From positions 1 to 6,904 of the forward strand of contig CANMAT010000194.1 in assembly GCA_947494865.1 (NCBI GenBank): a stretch of 6,904 nt of DNA, given 5' to 3'. Numbering within the stretch: the first letter of the stretch is position 1; each line of letters opens with the position of its first letter. Of the stretch, positions 1 through 6,904 are shown piece by piece. Made by a program: the position numbers and the translations under genes. The notes beneath the pieces were generated by a model, which worked only from the letters and a program-made list of their open reading frames with translations, searched no databases and was not told the origin of the DNA. The stretch comes from Deltaproteobacteria bacterium. GTDB lineage: Bacteria; Myxococcota_A; Polyangia; Polyangiales; Ga0077539.

Positions 1-5
1 CAGGG

Positions 6-20
6 CCACGGTCTCCGTGG
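6..20. other. Short perfect inverted repeat upstream of the kinase start
   Basis: CCACGG at 6-11 and CCGTGG at 15-20 pair perfectly around a three-base loop. It is not followed by a T-run, so it is not a standard intrinsic terminator. It could be an operator, the end of an upstream gene, or chance in such GC-rich DNA. If translation began at GTG 17 the right arm would be partly coding. Confidence 0.25.
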
Positions 21-44
21 TGGTAGAGGGCAGACTCGGACCTC

Positions 45-49
45 GAAGG
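45..49 (+). promoter_or_regulatory. Probable ribosome binding site for the kinase gene
   Basis: GAAGG lies six bases before ATG 56, a normal Shine-Dalgarno spacing, and decides the start over the upstream GTG at 17 and over ATG 62 (12-base spacing). No comparable purine run precedes GTG 17 within the visible sequence, although only 16 bases are available there. Confidence 0.5.
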
Positions 50-55
50 CATTTC

Positions 56-3897
<3,842 letters not shown>

Positions 3898-3901
<4 letters not shown>

Positions 3902-4755
3902 CCCTCGACGCGCGCGACCTCGGCCTGCTGCGCTGCCCCGCGAAGACCCCGCTGCCCTGCCTCGGCGACCTCACGGAGGCGGGCGCGACCCTCGTGTGCG
4001 CCCGCTGCGGCGCTACGTGGCCCGTGCGCGACGGCCTCGCGCGGCTCTACCGCGACGACCTCGTGCGCGGCAACGACCGCCTCCTGCGCTTCGTGTACGA
4101 CCGCTTCGCGGCCCTCCACGACCCGGCGGTGCGCTGGCTCATCCCCGTGCTGCAGACCGAAGGCTCGGAGCGCGCCATGCGCGACGTGTACCTCCGCCGC
4201 CTCGCGCTAGACGCGCTGCGTCCGCGCGCCGACCGCCCGCTGCGCGTCCTCGAGGTGGGCGCGGGCACCGGGGCCAACCTCGGCGCGGTGCGCGACCGAC
4301 TCCCCCGCGGCCTCGACGTCGAGTACTGGGCCATGGATCTCTCCGCGGGCATGCTCGCCGCCCTGCGCGAGCGCCTCGCGCGCGACCCGCGCATCGCCCC
4401 CGGCGACGGCCGCGTGCGCCTCGCGATGGCCGACGCGCACGCGCTCCCGTACCCCGACGGGGCCTTCGACCGGGTGTTTCACACCGGCGGCATCGGCGGC
4501 TACCGCGACCCGCGCGCGGCCCTCGCCGAGATGGCCCGCGTGGCCGCGCCGGGCACCCCCATCGTGGTGGTCGACGAGCAGCTCGACCCGTCACGCACGC
4601 ACTCGATCTATCACCGCGCGGTGTTTCGGGCCGTGACATTCTACGACCGTGACCCGCACTGCCCGCGCGAGCTCGTGCCCGCCGGCTCCGTCGACGTGAT
4701 CGAGGAGCAGGCGAGCCGATTCTTCTATTGTTTGTCGTTCAAGACGCCGGGGTGA
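3898..4755 (+). CDS. Class I SAM-dependent methyltransferase with N-terminal Trm112-like segment
   Basis: Predicted soluble methyltransferase of 285 residues, Methyltransf_11/UbiE-like, transferring a methyl group from S-adenosylmethionine to an unidentified acceptor. Residues 10-51 resemble a Trm112-type zinc ribbon: C13-P, C21, then C34-x-x-C37 and the WPVRDGLARL ending typical of these segments. The Rossmann core shows motif I VLEVGAGTG (117-125, SAM-binding glycines), acidic motif II D147, and the adenine-contact region ADAHALPYPDGAFD (178-191). The C-terminal FFYCLSFK fits the last beta strand of the fold. The GTG start at 3898 is the only sensible one: it overlaps the kinase stop as GTGTGA and has GGAG five bases upstream. 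This implies translation coupled to the kinase and possibly a shared pathway (inference). It lacks the features needed to call UbiE or any specific biosynthetic enzyme, so no symbol is given. The 3' end overlaps the convergent gene by 17 bp and uses several AT-rich codons unlike the rest of the gene. Confidence 0.9.
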
Positions 4756-6904
4756 AGGCCACGGCGCGCGAGGCGATCGACGTGCCGTACGACGTCGAGC
4801 CCGTGAGGTTGTAGGTGAGCACGGGGCCCGTGGCGCTGCCGCGGTACACCTGCACAGCGCGGTTGATCGACGACACGGCGAAGTCGGCGAAGCCGTCGTT
4901 GTTGTAGTCGCCGAGGCCCGTCACGGCGGTGCCGAACTGAAAGCCCACGTACGAGCGCGCGAGGGTGACCGACACGGTGGGCGAGATGCCCCCGGCGCGG
5001 CCGTAGAAGAGGTACGCGGTGTCGGAGCCGGGGGCGCCGACGACCACGTCGCCGAAGCCGTCGCCGTTGACGTCGCCGACGCCGTCGAGGGCGGCGCCGA
5101 ATTGTGTGCCCGGGGCCGTGAACGTCGCGTTGGGCATCGTGCTGGGGCCCATCGGTCCGCCGAGGAAGAGGTACGCGGCGCCCGTGGTGTAGGCGCCGAC
5201 CACCACGTCGGGGTAGCCGTCGCCGTTGACGTCGCCCGCGCCCGCCACCCGGCCGAAGCCGAGCGCGCCCGCGGGGGCCGAGAGCCCCGTGGGGGTGGCG
5301 CCCAGGCCCGACGCGGCGCCGTACCAGAGGTACACGATGTTCGAACCGTCGGTGCCCACGGCCACGTCGGCGAAGCCGTCGGCGTTGACGTCGCCGAGGC
5401 CCGCCACGGAGACGCCGAAGTTGGCGCTGCCGCCGGTGGGCGTGAGCGCGAAGAGGGTGCTCGCGTCGATGCCGTTCGCGCCGCCGCGGTACACGAACGC
5501 GCGGCTGCTCCCGGGGGCGCCCACGATCACGTCGGCGTAGCCGTCGGCGTTGATGTCGCCCGCCGACGACACCGCCGCGCCGAAGCGCAGCGAGCCGGTG
5601 GGGCCCACAAGCGTCGCGGTGACCGAGGCCGCGAGGGCCGCGCCCGTGCTGTGAAACACTGAAACCGTGTTGAGCGTGGGTGAGCCGAAGAGCGCGTCGC
5701 CGAAGCCGTCGGCGTTGACGTCGCCCGCGGCCGCGACGGCCGCGGCGAAGCTCGTGCTGCCTGAGCGCGTGGTGTACGAGAGCGTCGAAAAGGCACCCGC
5801 GGTGTTGGTGTAGTGGTACGCCGCGAAGCTCCAGGGCACGCCCACGAGGAGGTCGGCGAAGCGGTCGTTGGCGGGGTCGAAGAAGGGGCCCCACGACGAC
5901 GAGGTGGTGACCCCCGCGCCCGCGTTGACGGTGAACTCGACCACCGCGCCCGCGGGGGTGGCCGGCGCGCCCGCGATGAGCCCCGTCGCGCGCCAATAGT
6001 AGGTGCCCGGCGTGAGCGCGATGGTCGGCGACCCCGACGCGCCCGTGAGGGTGAACGTGGTGGCCACCGAGGTGCACGCGCGGTCGCCGCAGACCTCGAC
6101 GCGCGCGCCCGTCTGCCCCGCGGGGAGCGCGACGCGAAACGTCGGCGTGCGCGTGGTGACGATGCTGCCCGCCGCGGGCGCCACGGGCCGCGGGCCGGTG
6201 CGCACGCACGTCGCGCCGCTGAGGATGAAGCCGTCGTTGCAGGTGATCACGCAGCGGCTCGCCGCGCAGCGGGCGGTCGCGTCGGCGGGCGCGGTGCACG
6301 CCGTGCCGCAGGCGCCGCAGTGGGTGTTCGACGCGGTGAGGTCGACCTCGCAGCCGTCGGCCGCCGAGGCGTTGCAGTCGCCCGCGCCGGGCGCGCAGGT
6401 GAGGGCGCAGCGCCCCGCGGCGCACGCGGCCGTGGCGCCGGGGCCGCCGGGGCACGCGGTGCCGCACGCGCCGCAGTTGCGCGGGTCGGTGCTGAGCGCC
6501 GTCTCGCAGCCGTTGAGGCCGTTGCCGTCGCAGTTGCCGTAGCCCGCGAGGCAGGCGATGCCGCACGCGCCCGCCATGCAGGCCGCCGCGGCGTTGGCCG
6601 CCGTCGCGCAGCGCCGCGCGCAGGCGCCGCAGTTGAGCGGATCGCTCGCGAAGTTGGCCTCGCAGCCGTCGAGCACGCTCGCGTTGCAGTTGCCGAAGCC
6701 CGCGTCGCAGGTCACGGCGCACGCGCTGGCCGCGCAGCTCGAGGCCGCGTTGGCGCGCGCGGGGCACGCGTTGCCGCACGCGCCGCAGTTCGCCGCCGCG
6801 GTGCGCACGTCGGTCTCGCAGCCGTTGGCGGCGTTGCCGTCGCAGTTGCCCGAGCCCGCGGTGCAGGTGATGGTGCACGCCCCCGCGGTGCACACGGGCG
6901 CCCC
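4739..6904 (-). CDS. Cys-rich repeat / Fn3-like / FG-GAP beta-propeller protein (5' partial)
   Basis: The C-terminal 721 residues of a larger protein; the frame is open to the right edge, so the real start and any signal peptide lie outside. Numbered from the first visible residue, it has four consecutive 52-residue cysteine repeats (5-212), a truncated fifth (213 to about 233), a Pro-rich joint, an Fn3/Ig-like beta domain (about 239-331, ending YYWRATG...VEFTVNAG), then seven FG-GAP/VCBS-type calcium loops of the DxNxDGxxD form starting at residues 343, 395, 450, 505, 558, 611 and 666. Seven loops spaced 52-55 residues apart fit one complete integrin-alpha-like propeller. Such proteins are common in myxobacteria and are expected to be exported; surface adhesion or scaffolding is an inference. 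The protein ends soon after the last blade, with no visible membrane helix or MYXO-CTERM-like sorting tail. The GTG at 6895-6893 is an internal valine codon, not a supported start. Transcribed towards the methyltransferase gene, so not in its operon. Confidence 0.92.
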   Translation of the reverse strand, partial: GAPVCTAGACTITCTAGSGNCDGNAANGCETDVRTAAANCGACGNACPARANAASSCAASACAVTCDAGFGNCNASVLDGCEANFASDPLNCGACARRCATAANAAAACMAGACGIACLAGYGNCDGNGLNGCETALSTDPRNCGACGTACPGGPGATAACAAGRCALTCAPGAGDCNASAADGCEVDLTASNTHCGACGTACTAPADATARCAASRCVITCNDGFILSGATCVRTGPRPVAPAAGSIVTTRTPTFRVALPAGQTGARVEVCGDRACTSVATTFTLTGASGSPTIALTPGTYYWRATGLIAGAPATPAGAVVEFTVNAGAGVTTSSSWGPFFDPANDRFADLLVGVPWSFAAYHYTNTAGAFSTLSYTTRSGSTSFAAAVAAAGDVNADGFGDALFGSPTLNTVSVFHSTGAALAASVTATLVGPTGSLRFGAAVSSAGDINADGYADVIVGAPGSSRAFVYRGGANGIDASTLFALTPTGGSANFGVSVAGLGDVNADGFADVAVGTDGSNIVYLWYGAASGLGATPTGLSAPAGALGFGRVAGAGDVNGDGYPDVVVGAYTTGAAYLFLGGPMGPSTMPNATFTAPGTQFGAALDGVGDVNGDGFGDVVVGAPGSDTAYLFYGRAGGISPTVSVTLARSYVGFQFGTAVTGLGDYNNDGFADFAVSSINRAVQVYRGSATGPVLTYNLTGSTSYGTSIASRAVAFTPAS
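4883..5878 (-). repeat. Seven FG-GAP calcium-loop coding repeats
   Basis: Each 27-base segment encodes a nine-residue loop: 5852-5878 DPANDRFAD, 5696-5722 DVNADGFGD, 5531-5557 DINADGYAD, 5366-5392 DVNADGFAD, 5207-5233 DVNGDGYPD, 5048-5074 DVNGDGFGD and 4883-4909 DYNNDGFAD. Spacing is 156-165 bases. The first loop is degenerate: Ala replaces the usual Asn/Asp at position 3 and Arg the usual Gly at position 6, so it may not bind calcium. The others match the calcium-binding consensus. A 25-base stretch is identical at 5371-5395 and 5701-5725. Confidence 0.92.
6269..6892 (-). repeat. Four tandem 156-bp (52-residue) eight-cysteine coding repeats
   Basis: In-frame units at 6737-6892, 6581-6736, 6425-6580 and 6269-6424, each exactly 52 residues with no gaps. 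In every unit, cysteines fall at repeat positions 1, 6, 10, 17, 25, 36, 39 and 43, with GCE at 24-26 and CGAC at 36-39. A fifth unit starting at 6268 keeps the first three cysteines and then diverges. Eight cysteines per unit suggest four disulfides in an extracytoplasmic stalk (inference). The array probably continues beyond the right edge, because unit 1 begins only 12 bases from it. Pairings such as 6461-6478 with 6773-6790 are identical at DNA level, exactly two periods apart. Confidence 0.93.

Noticed and set aside
6269..6892. The regular 156-bp repeats as a CRISPR array or noncoding satellite
   Set aside because: The period is in frame, the cysteine pattern is conserved at protein level, and there is no repeat/spacer alternation.
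4725..6893. A second minus-strand open frame of 722 codons parallel to the repeat protein
   Set aside because: It is an Arg/His-rich shifted-frame shadow; the other frame holds the cysteine repeats and FG-GAP loops.
6893..6895. GTG as the start of the repeat protein
   Set aside because: The frame remains open to the window edge and the codon sits within the repeat array with no leader or signal peptide, so it is an internal valine of a truncated gene.

Overview
The window is a very GC-rich stretch with strong G/C preference at third codon positions. Its gene content points to a myxobacterium (Myxococcota, probably the Polyangiales/Sandaracinaceae side). Three things suggest this: a giant eukaryote-like Ser/Thr kinase fused to a STAND-type ATPase and TPR tail; a secreted-type protein built of 8-cysteine 'GCE...CGxCGxxC' repeats, an Fn3-like domain and an FG-GAP propeller; and very tight coding density. 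The organism call is inferred from gene families only, since there is no rRNA or other marker.

Layout. Positions 1-55 are a short leader with a small inverted repeat and a plausible ribosome binding site. Positions 56-3901 (+) encode a 1281-residue protein kinase / ATPase / TPR signalling protein. Positions 3898-4755 (+) encode a 285-residue SAM-dependent methyltransferase with an N-terminal Trm112-like zinc-ribbon segment; its GTG start overlaps the kinase stop codon, so the two are very probably one translationally coupled operon. Positions 4739-6904 (-) hold the C-terminal 721 residues of a large repeat protein whose N-terminus lies beyond the right edge. It converges on the methyltransferase and overlaps its 3' end by 17 bp. 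The window is almost fully coding; no RNA genes, mobile elements, CRISPR or origins were seen.

How the genes may work together. The kinase's TPR and STAND parts probably sense or scaffold a partner and control kinase output. The coupled methyltransferase may act in the same pathway, but its substrate cannot be read from sequence. The convergent repeat gene looks like an unrelated exported or surface protein. I see unusual details (a Glu at a normally invariant kinase glycine, exact 52-residue Cys repeats, an atypical zinc knuckle) but no convincing evidence of an entirely new system.
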